Origin: Fibrobacter succinogenes
GTDB lineage: Bacteria > Fibrobacterota > Fibrobacteria > Fibrobacterales > Fibrobacteraceae
Length of the DNA stretch: 49,991 bases
Direction: 5' to 3'
NCBI GenBank assembly: GCA_902771595.1
Contig: CACXXH010000026.1
Location: 1 to 49,991, forward strand
Below the pieces are notes generated by a model, which did not search any database, was not told where the DNA came from, and worked only from the letters and a program-made list of their open reading frames with translations. The position numbers and the translations under genes are program-made. Positions 23,181 to 32,506 of the stretch are shown in pieces (the stretch's first letter is position 1; every line of letters starts with the position of its first letter).

Positions 23181-26100
23181 TCAGAATACATAATGTGCGT
23201 TCACACCCATGTAGATGTCGCTGTACTGGTAGCTCTTGTTGTCGGGCCTGAGATAGATGGCCGTTCCCGCGAACCATTCCGTGTAGAACTTCTTGTTGTG
23301 GTTTACGCGCAGGTTCGCGTTGCCGAGAATGTCCATTTCGGTTTCCTTGAAGTCCTTGCCCTCTTCGTTCCAGTCCGTGTTCATGTAGCGGAACGAAGAA
23401 GAGATGTCCAGCACCAGGAAACGGTTCATGAACGGAACTTCGATTTCTTCTTCGACAGTGTATTCGATTTCGCTCATGTCGTCGCGGTTGTAGCTCTTGT
23501 AGCGGGGCGTGAAGGCGAAACGGTTCTGTAGTATCGGGAATATCGTGGTCACGGAAATGGGATATGCCTGCTCAAAGTAGTTGGCTCCGCTGAAGTAGTA
23601 TCCAAGCTTGCCCCAGGTGGAGTTTGCGAGATCCATGTTCTTGATCAGTTCGTCTTTGTGGAATACGGAAGCGTCGGTGCGCATGGCGAATACGCCATTG
23701 GCCTTGATTACGGATTTCTTTGTTGCACGGAACGTTGCGCCGACATTCCAGATGTTCTTGAAAATTTTTTCCTGGAAGCACGAGGCGAGATAAGGTGCTT
23801 CTATGAGATCCATGTATTCTTCCCATCTTTCGGTGTCGACATAGGCGGAATCGCCTTTGTTCACGAGCAATGTCGAATCGCGTTCTTTGCGGGCGCTGAA
23901 CCAGCCGTCCTTGTAAATGCCGTCTTCCAGGTTGTTGCTGCCGTGCAACTGGAACGGACGGTGCTGAGTCATGTATTCAAAGTTGTACGAGAAGCTCGCG
24001 CTTAGGTTCTTGTTTATCTTGAAGATGTTGTCGATTCTCGCTTTCTGGATGTATTTTGTGCGGTCGTTGTCGAGTTCGTGTTCTTCCAGCCAAGAATCGC
24101 TTGCGCCGCCGAACAGCCCCCATTCCGAACCTTCGCTCAGGCCGAAGATGTTCGTCTTGTCTTCATGAGCCGCTTTTTCCACGTTCACCTGGTAGCCTAA
24201 TCCGAGGTTCCAGAATCCGAGAATATCGTGCTGGTCTACGCGCACCCCGAATTCGCGCGTGTCCGAAAGCTGGTCTGGTGAACCTGCGCTGTAAAAGTCT
24301 TCGCCCACGTACTTGATATGGGTGTTGATGCTTGTCTTGTTGGTGCTCCAGTTGAGCGACGCGCCGATGGCGAAATTCTGGCTGCCCCAGTTGAGGCCCA
24401 TGACGCGTCCCTCGTCGCGGTCGTCCTGTTCTTGCTTCTGTACGGATTTAGCTTCGCTGATGAGCGTGCGCAGGGATTCGCGCATTTCGCTCCTGCTGAG
24501 CGTCGTGTTTTCGCCGAAGATGGAATAGAGTTCCGCGTCGGAGAGGCTGTTGATTCTGGACTGGTTCTGCATCAGCTGGCGCAACAAGTTGAACGATGAG
24601 GGATTGAGTCCCGCTTCATAGAACACCTGGTTGATTGCCCTCTGGCGGATGGCGTCCGTGGTGTCGGCTCGGCCTACGGCAATCTGCCCGTTGAGTTCGA
24701 TGTTTCCCGGGAAGAACAGCCAGTTTCCGTCGGCATAGAACGTGACGGATTCCTGCATCGGGTCATTTGTCGTCCATGTGCTGCTGGCACCATCGCGCAG
24801 GATGGGGTCTTCGAGTTCGTCGTTCGCGTAGATTACGCCGGCCTTTATGTCGAAGCGGCGCAGCGGGGCCCACTTGATGAATCCGCCATAGGCGATGCGC
24901 TGGGCCTGCAATTCTCCGTCTTCAATATAATCGTTGTAAATGTAGGGGTGGCGTGCGCCTTCCACGAGGCTGCGCTTTGCTTCGCCGAAGAATCCGTTGA
25001 GCTCGAATAGGGGCTGGTTCGCATTGTTCCTAAGGAGTGAGACCGTGTAATCCGCACCGAAGATCGGGATGCCGGCCATGTATGTTTCGCCGCCCGCCTG
25101 CATGAAGTCGCCGAGGGTTGCCTTGTTGAAACCGTCCATGTAGCTCAGGGTTACGGGGTTCGGGGCGAAATGGTTCCATGCGTCGATGCTGAGGTCGGTG
25201 TTGAACTCGATGGTCTTTCCGTCGGTTGACTGCATCATCAGGAATACGCTGGCGGCACCGGCGAGTCCTGGAACCTGGAAGGTATTCTTGTACTTTTCAC
25301 CCGTGAGGATGGTGTCGTTATCGACAATGTCGAGGCTGTCGTTTTCGTTCTTGGTCGTATTCACGATGTGGTACGAGAGGCCTACCATCGCGTTGCCGAT
25401 GATTTTCCAGCGCGTTTTCGAGGAATCGTTCTTTGAAGGTTCATCCAGGCGTTTTTCGGAGACGGATACGATCCTGTCTGAAGCCTTGAATGGACGGGCC
25501 TGTATTCCAGGAATCTCGGGTGCCGGGGGCAACACCGTCATTGTCGCTTCAGCTTCGCTGCTGATGTTTTTCTTGTTCCCCTTGGCCGATTCGATGATTT
25601 CGGGTGCGAGAATTTCTGCCGAAGCGACGCCGACGTCGTTCTTGGCGATTTTGGTCTTGCTCAGGGTGACAAGCGTATTGCCCATGTTGAGCACGCCGGT
25701 CTCGTTGTTGCTTATGCGGCTGGAGAGGATTTTTGTTTCTGCAAGTTCGGAATTGACGATGGCCACCTTGTTCTTTTCGAAGGCGTTGCGGTCTATCTTT
25801 ACGTTGGCGTAGTTTGAAACGAGGAAGCCGACCTGGTTTCCGCCGAAATAGCAGTCGTTGGCCGTGACGCTAGCGTTGCGTGCGTATATGCCGTGAATAC
25901 CATTTTCGATGCTGACCTTTTGCAGGTCTGCCGAGCCGTTTTCGACCGCTATGTTTGCGGCCGCTCCGCTGATATGGGTGTTGCGGATTTCCGCTCTCTC
26001 TTCACCCGTAATGGAGATTCCCTTCCAGTCCCCGGCTTTGGAATCTTCGCTTGCGGGAAGGAACCTGACGGGCGACATCCTGGAGCCGGCGATGACGAGC

Positions 26101-26393
26101 TGGCCGTTGTCCACCTGGAGGCCGGTTCCCGGCTTGAAGTAGAGATCAACGCCGGGTTCGATGAGGAGGCTCGTGTTTGGGGCGACGACGAGGTCGCCGG
26201 TAACGAGGTAGGGCGAATCGTCCTGCTTGAGGAAGCCGTGGACTTCGCCTTTAATTTCGGTACTTATGGAAGGTGCTGACGTGGAAGCCGTATCGGCAAT
26301 TGCCGTCGAATCGATCGGGGCTTCGGTCTGCGCAAAAATTATGGCGGACGCGATGGCGATGGTCGAAAGGAGGGGCTTGCAGGGAAGGTGCAT
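23181..26393 (-). CDS. Right-handed beta-helix protein fused to outer-membrane beta-barrel
   Basis: A 1070-residue exported protein. A signal peptide (to about residue 21, IIFAQ) is followed by a Ser/Thr/Ala linker. Residues ~50-280 are rungs of a right-handed parallel beta-helix (repeated patterns such as NIAVENGSADLQKVSIENG, GIYARNASVTANDCYFGGN). A Pro-rich bridge (VLPPAPEIPG) leads to residues ~330-1070, long amphipathic strands alternating with acidic loops and ending in ...YMGVNAHYVF. A C-terminal Phe is the usual signal for barrel insertion by the BAM machine. Its ATG overlaps the stop of the FecR-domain gene (TAATG, 26391-26395), so the two are coupled. I do not know the family; it may present the beta-helix at the outer membrane. 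Confidence 0.75.
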   Translation of the reverse strand: MHLPCKPLLSTIAIASAIIFAQTEAPIDSTAIADTASTSAPSISTEIKGEVHGFLKQDDSPYLVTGDLVVAPNTSLLIEPGVDLYFKPGTGLQVDNGQLVIAGSRMSPVRFLPASEDSKAGDWKGISITGEERAEIRNTHISGAAANIAVENGSADLQKVSIENGIHGIYARNASVTANDCYFGGNQVGFLVSNYANVKIDRNAFEKNKVAIVNSELAETKILSSRISNNETGVLNMGNTLVTLSKTKIAKNDVGVASAEILAPEIIESAKGNKKNISSEAEATMTVLPPAPEIPGIQARPFKASDRIVSVSEKRLDEPSKNDSSKTRWKIIGNAMVGLSYHIVNTTKNENDSLDIVDNDTILTGEKYKNTFQVPGLAGAASVFLMMQSTDGKTIEFNTDLSIDAWNHFAPNPVTLSYMDGFNKATLGDFMQAGGETYMAGIPIFGADYTVSLLRNNANQPLFELNGFFGEAKRSLVEGARHPYIYNDYIEDGELQAQRIAYGGFIKWAPLRRFDIKAGVIYANDELEDPILRDGASSTWTTNDPMQESVTFYADGNWLFFPGNIELNGQIAVGRADTTDAIRQRAINQVFYEAGLNPSSFNLLRQLMQNQSRINSLSDAELYSIFGENTTLSRSEMRESLRTLISEAKSVQKQEQDDRDEGRVMGLNWGSQNFAIGASLNWSTNKTSINTHIKYVGEDFYSAGSPDQLSDTREFGVRVDQHDILGFWNLGLGYQVNVEKAAHEDKTNIFGLSEGSEWGLFGGASDSWLEEHELDNDRTKYIQKARIDNIFKINKNLSASFSYNFEYMTQHRPFQLHGSNNLEDGIYKDGWFSARKERDSTLLVNKGDSAYVDTERWEEYMDLIEAPYLASCFQEKIFKNIWNVGATFRATKKSVIKANGVFAMRTDASVFHKDELIKNMDLANSTWGKLGYYFSGANYFEQAYPISVTTIFPILQNRFAFTPRYKSYNRDDMSEIEYTVEEEIEVPFMNRFLVLDISSSFRYMNTDWNEEGKDFKETEMDILGNANLRVNHNKKFYTEWFAGTAIYLRPDNKSYQYSDIYMGVNAHYVF

Positions 26394-28312
26394 TAGTTGA
26401 CCTCGTAAGTCTTGACGGCGGTTGTTTTCCGGCCATTCTTCATTTCAACGAGAATCGTCACTTTGGATACCTTTGCGTACGGAAGTTCCACCGGGATGCT
26501 GTAGTCCAGTTCTGTAATCTGGTCGTTGCGGAGATCGAGGAGTGTCGAATTATCCATTGAAACGCGGATGTGTGCGATGTGGATGGGATTCTGCTGTACG
26601 ACATTTGAAATCCTGAAGCGCAAGGTCTTGTAGACGACTGCTTTGTCCTCTTTCGGGGGAGGCGGAGGCGGACGCAGGAGTTCGTAGTTGCCGCCCGATA
26701 AGGTGATGGCCGGCTTGTTCTTGGGGTAGCAACCGAAGGTTTGCTTTGTGGTGCTGCTGTTGTCCGCCTGGTCCTTGACCATGAGGGTGTAGTTGTGGAT
26801 TCCCGGGTTGAGTTTCACCTTGAAGGTGGCGTCTTGCGTGAACGAACGTTCCTTTGAGGCCACTTCGTCGACTTTGGTAGAAAGGAATACCAGGTCGTCG
26901 TTTGCGCCCTGGAGCGAGAACAGCGCCTCGCACTTGAGGGAGTCGGAATGGATGAGGGATACTACCGGCGGAAGCTGGTTCACCTGCGGGCAGTTCTTCT
27001 TGATGTTCAGCGCGAGCTTCTTGGTGTATTTCTTTTTCTTGCCGGTGTATTCCACGACGGCTTCTTTCGCGTTCCAGTTGTGGAGGGCGTCGCTGATGGA
27101 AACGGTGTGCTCGAATTCCCCGTTCACGCTCAGGGGCACGAGGTTCTTCGACTTGTATTCCCCGATTTTTACGAAGAGGGAACCTTCGGTGTCGGTCGGG
27201 TCAAATCTTCCTTCGATGGTCACGGCTCCCGGTTCGCAGACCGTGGTGGGCGAGGGGGTCGTAATTTCGAGAGAATCCGTGGGTGTCAAATTCTGTGCCT
27301 GGTAGTACGTGGTAATCAGGCCGCAGTCTGCCGAAATTTGCTTCTTGCAGGTCTGGGAGGCCTTGCTGTTCTTTTTCGTGTTCTGGCATTTGGTTTCGAT
27401 TTCGACGCTACAGGTGGCGGGGAATTTCTTTTCGCCGCTGATGCCCGCGTCCCAATCCGCGGTGTATTCGAAACGCCTTGCGTCCTGGAAGGTCTTGCTG
27501 TCCAGGGTGAGGCTGACGCCTTTGCTGCAGGAACCCGTGATGGTCAGGTAGTTTGCCGTGATGGTGTCCTTGACGGAATCGAAGTGGCATTTGAACTTGT
27601 CCTTGATCTTCTCGAATTCAGCCTGTATTTCGCTGTCGGCCTGCTGGGCTTCCTTTATGATCTGGTCGTCGGATTTGTTCGGGTCGTCGATGAGCTGTTC
27701 GAGGAGTTCCTGGAAATGGTTGCTGCCCGAGGATTTCGCGTTAATGGTATGGCATTTCTTCGCATCGGGCCTGATGTACACGGTCTGGCCGCCGTTCACT
27801 TCGCATTCCAGACCCTGGGGCGTCTGGAGCAGGGCGTTGCCGTTTGCGAGCGCCATGAAGGTGGCCTTCGGAGTCTGGCCGAATATGCCGCTTGTACCGC
27901 GAATGGCTGCTATTGCCGTAGTTGTCCTGAACTTGAAACTTCCTCCAGAACGTTGCTTCTGGGCGTTGAATCTGACCTTTCCGGTCTTCACGTCGGTGAA
28001 AACGGTCTGTGCCTCGTTCTCGATCTGGAGGGTCGTGAACTCGACGAGGGAAATCTCCTGGACGGTGATGGTACTTCCGTCAGAAAGCACCAACGCGACG
28101 CTGGATTCGATGCCGGTGTGGATCTGGTCTCTTTCGTTGACTCGGGTGCCCATGTAGATTTCGTTCCATTCGCCAATATTGGTCTTTTTTTGGAATTTGG
28201 CGTCACCGAGTCTGTCTATGACCCTGGCCGAGGTGCTTTTGGCGGCCATGGCGCACGTTCCGGTCGCCATGAGCAGGGCCATTATTGCCTTGATTTTCCC
28301 AGAAAATGACAT
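26393..28312 (-). CDS. Exported FecR-domain protein with Ig-like C-terminal region
   Basis: A 639-residue protein with a signal peptide (MSFSGKIKAIMALLMATGTCAMA). The FecR domain (PF04773) covers about residues 50-165: GTRVNERDQIHTGIESSVALVLSDGS, then FKFRTTTAIAAIRGTSGIF. Unlike FecR anti-sigma regulators it has no cytoplasmic helix, so it is a periplasmic or surface FecR. A charged helical segment, a Cys-rich stretch (~270-330) and two or more Ig/fibronectin-like domains follow (~340-560), then a Pro-rich hinge (RPPPPPPKED) and a last beta domain. ATG 28312 is chosen because GAGGA lies five bases upstream; the GTG at 28339 is disfavoured. First gene of a two-gene operon. Confidence 0.8.
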   Translation of the reverse strand: MSFSGKIKAIMALLMATGTCAMAAKSTSARVIDRLGDAKFQKKTNIGEWNEIYMGTRVNERDQIHTGIESSVALVLSDGSTITVQEISLVEFTTLQIENEAQTVFTDVKTGKVRFNAQKQRSGGSFKFRTTTAIAAIRGTSGIFGQTPKATFMALANGNALLQTPQGLECEVNGGQTVYIRPDAKKCHTINAKSSGSNHFQELLEQLIDDPNKSDDQIIKEAQQADSEIQAEFEKIKDKFKCHFDSVKDTITANYLTITGSCSKGVSLTLDSKTFQDARRFEYTADWDAGISGEKKFPATCSVEIETKCQNTKKNSKASQTCKKQISADCGLITTYYQAQNLTPTDSLEITTPSPTTVCEPGAVTIEGRFDPTDTEGSLFVKIGEYKSKNLVPLSVNGEFEHTVSISDALHNWNAKEAVVEYTGKKKKYTKKLALNIKKNCPQVNQLPPVVSLIHSDSLKCEALFSLQGANDDLVFLSTKVDEVASKERSFTQDATFKVKLNPGIHNYTLMVKDQADNSSTTKQTFGCYPKNKPAITLSGGNYELLRPPPPPPKEDKAVVYKTLRFRISNVVQQNPIHIAHIRVSMDNSTLLDLRNDQITELDYSIPVELPYAKVSKVTILVEMKNGRKTTAVKTYEVN

Positions 28313-28343
28313 AAATCCTCGTTTGCGAGTTGTAAACACATTG

Positions 28344-28376
28344 CAAATATATTCTTTTTTGGTGAAAACCTTGCAA
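28344..28376 (-). promoter_or_regulatory. Promoter of the FecR/beta-helix operon
   Basis: On the minus strand TTGCAA (28376-28371), 19 bases, TATATTTG (28351-28344), then a 31-base leader with GAGGA before ATG 28312. TTGCAA is palindromic. A divergent box TATCTTTG (28383-28390) faces the small gene at 28427. Confidence 0.55.
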
Positions 28377-28382
28377 TAATTG

Positions 28383-28390
28383 TATCTTTG
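28383..28390 (+). promoter_or_regulatory. Candidate -10/-7 box TATCTTTG for the 28427-ybeY-corC operon
   Basis: TATCTTTG fits TAnnTTTG; TTGGTG (28359-28364) lies 18 bases upstream. The leader to ATG 28427 is 36 bases and contains AGAGG. Confidence 0.45.
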
Positions 28391-28426
28391 GAATAAGAAA
28401 ATTGTGTTATTTAAAAGAGGTCTAAA

Positions 28427-28717
28427 ATGAGCATGGAAACAGAAGAACCTACCGTTGAGATGACCGACCCGGAAACGGGCGAACAGGTTATCAAGGAACT
28501 GGACAAGGCCGTCCTCACCAAGGGTGCATGGCAGACCATGATGTTCCTTTGCCAGGAGAAGAACGCCAAGACGGGTGAATTCGGGGAACCGAAGGTCTAC
28601 CTGCGCCGTTACCAGAAGGCCGGCGGTGCGTTCAAGGCACGCAGCAAGTTCAATATCAGTGGCAAGGCCCAGGCCGAGGCCATGATAGAAACCCTAAAGA
28701 AGTGGTATAATATTTAA
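28427..28717 (+). CDS. Small soluble protein upstream of ybeY, unknown function
   Basis: A 96-residue protein with an acidic N-terminal 28 residues and a basic C-terminal core (KVYLRRYQKAGGAFKARSKFNISGKAQAEAMIETLKKWY). It has no signal or membrane segment. I do not recognise the family, but codon bias is strong and AGAGG precedes the ATG, so it is a real, expressed gene. The stop overlaps the ybeY ATG (TAATG at 28715-28719), implying translational coupling with an rRNA-maturation factor. The basic aromatic core could bind RNA; that is inference from context. Confidence 0.85.
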   Translation: MSMETEEPTVEMTDPETGEQVIKELDKAVLTKGAWQTMMFLCQEKNAKTGEFGEPKVYLRRYQKAGGAFKARSKFNISGKAQAEAMIETLKKWYNI

Positions 28718-29175
28718 TGGCAGACCCTGCTAGTAGTAAAAAGAAGAAATACAAGATTGATTTCCTGTGCGAGGGAGATATCGAGGCTTTCCCGTGGAAG
28801 GCCAAGTTTGAATCTATGGCGCGTAAGCTCCTCGCCGAAGAAGGGAAAGAGAAAAACGTAAACATCGTCCTCTGCACCGACAGCTTCGTGCGCGAGATGA
28901 ACCGCGATTACCGCGGACTCGACAAGGTGACGGACGTGCTTTCTTATGAATGGCATGAGGAGGACTTCTTGGGCGAAATCTATATCGCCCGTGACCAGGT
29001 GAAACGCCAGGCTCCCGAATACGGCAATACGTTCTATGCCGAACTGAAGCGCGTGATTGTCCACGGGCTTCTGCACCTGTCGGGCTACGACCACATCAAG
29101 GCCTCCGACCGCAAGGTCATGCGCAAGCGTGAATGCGAATTCCTCGGGCTCGACCTGTACAAGGAGCGTGCGTGA
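28717..29175 (+). CDS. ybeY: Endoribonuclease YbeY (rRNA maturation factor)
   Basis: A 152-residue YbeY, normal length. The zinc motif HxxxHxxxxxH is seen in VHGLLHLSGYDH, and the upstream TDVLSYEWHEEDFLGEIYI matches the family TDVLSFP...LGDI segment. It is a metal-dependent RNase that trims 16S rRNA and takes part in ribosome quality control. It starts on the stop of the 28427 gene and its own stop overlaps the corC-like ATG (TGATG), the ybeY-corC order known in many bacteria. Confidence 0.96.
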   Translation: MADPASSKKKKYKIDFLCEGDIEAFPWKAKFESMARKLLAEEGKEKNVNIVLCTDSFVREMNRDYRGLDKVTDVLSYEWHEEDFLGEIYIARDQVKRQAPEYGNTFYAELKRVIVHGLLHLSGYDHIKASDRKVMRKRECEFLGLDLYKERA

Positions 29176-30506
29176 TGGAGAATCCTGAAATTCTCGCGAT
29201 CGTATTCCTGTGCATTTTCATCCTGACATCGGCCACGTTCTCGGCGACCAAGTGCGCGTTCAGCCTGATTTTCGCGAAGCGTGACCCGAAGGAGCGCAAC
29301 GAGCGCGAAGAGAAGATTGCGGGCCTCGTGAAATGGAACGGGTTCAATGAATGCGTCTCCATAGGGCGCATCTTCGGCAACGTGAGCGCCGGCGTGCTCG
29401 GTTTTTTCCTGTATACGAAGTACCTGTTCACATTTGTGACCCAGCACTTGTATGTGAGTGTCGTCCTTTACCTGATTGTGGTATGTGGCGTATTGTACGT
29501 GCTGACGGTTTTCATCCCGTACCTGCTGGCGAGCCTCAAGCCTGATACTTTGTCTGTAGTTCTTGTGCCGCTGTTCCGGGTGATCCGCTTGCCGTTCGTG
29601 CCCGCGGCCAAGTTCTGCCATGTGATTTTCGTGAAGCTGCTTGAACTTCTGGGCTACGATTCGAAGCTCAGTTTCTTGCCCGAAGAGATGCGCGATGCTG
29701 TGCAGGCCGACCTTTCCGACATGCAGGACGGCGAGGACGAGGGCCTCGAAAAAGAAGAGCAGCAGATGATCCTCAATATCTTCGATTTCGTGGAAACCCC
29801 GGTGCGCGAAATCATGACCCCGCGTGTGGACATGTGCGCTATCGACGTGGATACCCCGCTTGCCGACTTGGTGAAGGTCTTGAACAGCGAACGCCATTCG
29901 CGCCTGCCCGTTTACAAGGACACGATGGACAACATCGTGGGCATCCTTTCGAACCGCGACTTCCTGGAATGGTACACCGAACACGGGACCGAGCCGTTCA
30001 ACATCATGAAAATCGTGATGCCGCCGGTGTTCGTGCCCTACCACAAGAAGATTGACGACCTCCTGACGGAACTGCGCAAGACGGGTAACCAGCTCGCCAT
30101 CGTCGTTGACGAATATGGTGGAACTGCGGGCCTCGTGACGCTCGAAGACATCCTGGAAGAAATCGTGGGCGAAATTCGCGATGAAGACGATGTCGACGAA
30201 GAGGAAGACGTGCAGAAACTGAAGGACGGACGCTATATCCTCGATCCGCTCATGACGCTTTCCGACTTGGAAGACGAACTCGAGGTGGAACTCACTCCGC
30301 CCGAAGGCTCCCATGTGGAAACGCTTTCCGGCCTTATCCAGGCGACCCTCGGGATTATCCCTTCGCCGGGCGCTGAAGTCGAAATCAAGGGCTACAAGTT
30401 CCGCGTTCTCAAGATGGACGGAACCCGCATGGAGAAGGTGCTCATGATTCTCCCGCCGGGCAAGGGTGGCCCCAAGACCGCCGGCTTTAAAGCTGTCGGG
30501 AAGTAG
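29175..30506 (+). CDS. CNNM/CorC-family transporter (DUF21-CBS-CorC_HlyC)
   Basis: A 443-residue membrane protein. Residues 1-165 form the DUF21/CNNM transmembrane domain with four helices ([24 protein letters not shown] first). Residues ~215-335 are a CBS pair ([44 protein letters not shown]) and ~350-440 the CorC_HlyC domain. Members are implicated in Mg2+ or Co2+ efflux and magnesium balance. ATG 29175 is chosen; AAGGAG is eight bases upstream and it overlaps the ybeY stop. The longer frame from 29133 would extend into ybeY. Last gene of the operon, followed by repeats. Confidence 0.93.
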   Translation: MENPEILAIVFLCIFILTSATFSATKCAFSLIFAKRDPKERNEREEKIAGLVKWNGFNECVSIGRIFGNVSAGVLGFFLYTKYLFTFVTQHLYVSVVLYLIVVCGVLYVLTVFIPYLLASLKPDTLSVVLVPLFRVIRLPFVPAAKFCHVIFVKLLELLGYDSKLSFLPEEMRDAVQADLSDMQDGEDEGLEKEEQQMILNIFDFVETPVREIMTPRVDMCAIDVDTPLADLVKVLNSERHSRLPVYKDTMDNIVGILSNRDFLEWYTEHGTEPFNIMKIVMPPVFVPYHKKIDDLLTELRKTGNQLAIVVDEYGGTAGLVTLEDILEEIVGEIRDEDDVDEEEDVQKLKDGRYILDPLMTLSDLEDELEVELTPPEGSHVETLSGLIQATLGIIPSPGAEVEIKGYKFRVLKMDGTRMEKVLMILPPGKGGPKTAGFKAVGK

Positions 30507-30657
30507 TTACTAGGGCCACTTCGTGGCAGTAAATAGTTACTAGTTAGTAGTTATTAGTATAGCTTTTATCAAGAAGCTTCTCGCTATAAGAAATCCTAGT
30601 AACTAGTAACTCAGAACTGTTGCGAAGCAACCTCAGTAACTCAGAACTAGTAACTCA
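30507..30657. repeat. TAGTTACTAGT / AGTAACTCAGAACT repeat cluster with two 13-nt hairpins
   Basis: This spacer between convergent genes is made almost entirely of repeats. Hairpins GCCAC-TTC-GTGGC (30515-30527) and GTTGC-GAA-GCAAC (30619-30631) are each embedded in TAGTTACTAG/AACTAGTAACT words. AGTAACTCAGAACT occurs exactly twice, at 30605-30618 and 30635-30648. It also holds AAGAAGCTTCTCGCTATAAG. No gene is visible; there is no convincing terminator with a T-run. Confidence 0.65.
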
Positions 30658-32427
30658 CTAGGAGTACATCGCTTCAATTTGCTCCGCATAGCGGGTTTCG
30701 GCGATTTTTCGCCGGATTTTCAGCGTGGGCGTGAGCAGGCCCGATTCTACGGTGAGTTCGTCGCCCACGAGCGTCCACTTGCGGATTTGTTCCCAGTGGT
30801 TGAGCTTCTTGTTCACGCGCGTGATGTGCCTGTTGATGGCTTCACGGACGCGCAGCGACTGTAGCGCCTTCTCGATATCGAATTCTTCTTTTGAGAGCTT
30901 GAGCAGGCGTCGGGCGCCTTCGGGGTTGAGCCAGATGACGGCGGATGCGAACTTGCGGTCGTTCGCGATGACGAGCGCCTGTTCGACAGCCGGGTGCCGG
31001 CATATTTCGAGTTCGATGGGGTTGGGGCTCACGTACTTGCCGGTGCTCGTTTTGAGGAGTTCCTTGATACGTCCCGTGAAGTTCAGGAATCCGTCTTCGT
31101 CGAAGAATCCCTGGTCGCCGGTTTTGTAGAACCCGTCTTCGGTAAAAATCTGCGCATTCAGTTCGGGCTTGTTGCGGTAACCCCTGAAGACGCTGTCTCC
31201 CTTCACCTCGATTTCGTTCTGTACGCCTATGCGGACCTTTAGGTGCGCGAGCGGGAGCCCTATGGTGCCGGGCTTCGATACGCGAGGGCAGTTCGCCGAA
31301 ATCACGGGGCTGCATTCCGTCATGCCGTAGCCCTCGTAAATGGGTAGCCCGATGTTCAGCAGGAACCGCAGTATGGACTTGTTCAAGGCGCTCCCACCGC
31401 TCACGATAAGTTTGAAGTTGCCGCCGAGTGCCGCGCACATCTTCTTGTATACGAGCCTGTCGTAGAACCTCTGTAAGGGGGTCTTGCATTTTGAGGGGTC
31501 GCTGAGTTTCGCGAGCTTGACGGCGTTCTTGATGAACAGGCTCTTCGGACCTTTCGCGCGGTCGGCGATTATGGTCATGCTTTCGTAGAGCCGCTCCAAG
31601 ATGCGGGGCACCACCACCATGATGGTCGGGTGGATTTCGGTGAGTATCTGCGCCGTGTTCTTCGGGTCGTCCGCAAAATACACCTTGATGCCGTTCAGGG
31701 TATAGAAATATACGGCCATCCGCTCAAGCACGTGCGCTACCGGCAAAAGGGTGAGGGCCGAATCTTCGCGGCGATTCATGCGGTACAGCTCAAGCAGGCT
31801 CTGAATTTGCGAGAGCATGTTGCGGTGCGAAAGTTCAGCACCCTTGGGAACGCCGATCGATCCGCTCGTGTAGATGACGCTGAAAATATCGTCCGGATGA
31901 ATGGTCTGGATTTTATCGTCTATCCAGCTGAAATATTTCGGGTCTTCGCTCTGCTTGTGGCCTTCCTCGATGAAGTCGTTCCAGTAGATGCCGTTTGGTG
32001 GCAGGTGCGAAGAGCCGTCGATGCATATGACCCGCTTGAATTGGGAAAGGATTGCCTGCAGTGGCAGGTCGAGATCCGTTATCGCATTGACGACGAGTAC
32101 CTTGACATGAGATTCTTCGCACTGGTACAGAAAGTTTTCGGGGGCGATGTTCGGGAACAGCGGTATAGTTTCTTTGTGGTTCACCTGAGTCGCGATGTCG
32201 GCGAGAATCCATTCTGGCGAACTCGGGGCAATTATGCCCACGTTCTCTTGTGGTTCGAGTCCGCAGTTGTCGAGGGCGATGGCGCAGTATATTGCGGTGT
32301 CCCTCAAAAATTCCCTGGAGTAGTGCAGCCATTCCCCGTTGATCCGCTTGTACCAGCCTCCGAAATCGTCACGAGAACAGTTGGCGAAGAACATGGACGG
32401 GAGAGATGTGAACTGCAATGGTTCCAT
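30658..32427 (-). CDS. Long-chain acyl-CoA synthetase (AMP-binding)
   Basis: A 589-residue ANL-superfamily enzyme. The P-loop-like motif is YTSGSIGVPKGAELSHRN, the A4/A5 region YEGYGMTECSPVIS, the A7 TGDQGFFDEDGFLNFTGR and the A8 KELLKTSTGKYVSP. It activates fatty acids to acyl-AMP and then acyl-CoA for lipid synthesis or recycling, probably at the inner-membrane face. Length and motifs match FadD15/AAE-type long-chain synthetases. Ser in TSGSIG replaces the usual Thr of TSGTTG. There is no Shine-Dalgarno; a weak TATTTTG (minus strand 32439-32433) is five bases upstream of ATG. Transcribed towards corC. Confidence 0.93.
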   Translation of the reverse strand: MEPLQFTSLPSMFFANCSRDDFGGWYKRINGEWLHYSREFLRDTAIYCAIALDNCGLEPQENVGIIAPSSPEWILADIATQVNHKETIPLFPNIAPENFLYQCEESHVKVLVVNAITDLDLPLQAILSQFKRVICIDGSSHLPPNGIYWNDFIEEGHKQSEDPKYFSWIDDKIQTIHPDDIFSVIYTSGSIGVPKGAELSHRNMLSQIQSLLELYRMNRREDSALTLLPVAHVLERMAVYFYTLNGIKVYFADDPKNTAQILTEIHPTIMVVVPRILERLYESMTIIADRAKGPKSLFIKNAVKLAKLSDPSKCKTPLQRFYDRLVYKKMCAALGGNFKLIVSGGSALNKSILRFLLNIGLPIYEGYGMTECSPVISANCPRVSKPGTIGLPLAHLKVRIGVQNEIEVKGDSVFRGYRNKPELNAQIFTEDGFYKTGDQGFFDEDGFLNFTGRIKELLKTSTGKYVSPNPIELEICRHPAVEQALVIANDRKFASAVIWLNPEGARRLLKLSKEEFDIEKALQSLRVREAINRHITRVNKKLNHWEQIRKWTLVGDELTVESGLLTPTLKIRRKIAETRYAEQIEAMYS

Positions 32428-32506
32428 GTCTACAAAATACGTTATCTTGCCCGAAAAAGAGTACTTTTTTTTGTTTTTTATTTATTTTTCCTTGAAAAGG
32501 CATGAT

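Noticed and set aside
26948..28309. 453-residue open frame on the plus strand
   Set aside because: Antisense to the FecR-domain gene, which has signal peptide, domain motifs and Shine-Dalgarno.
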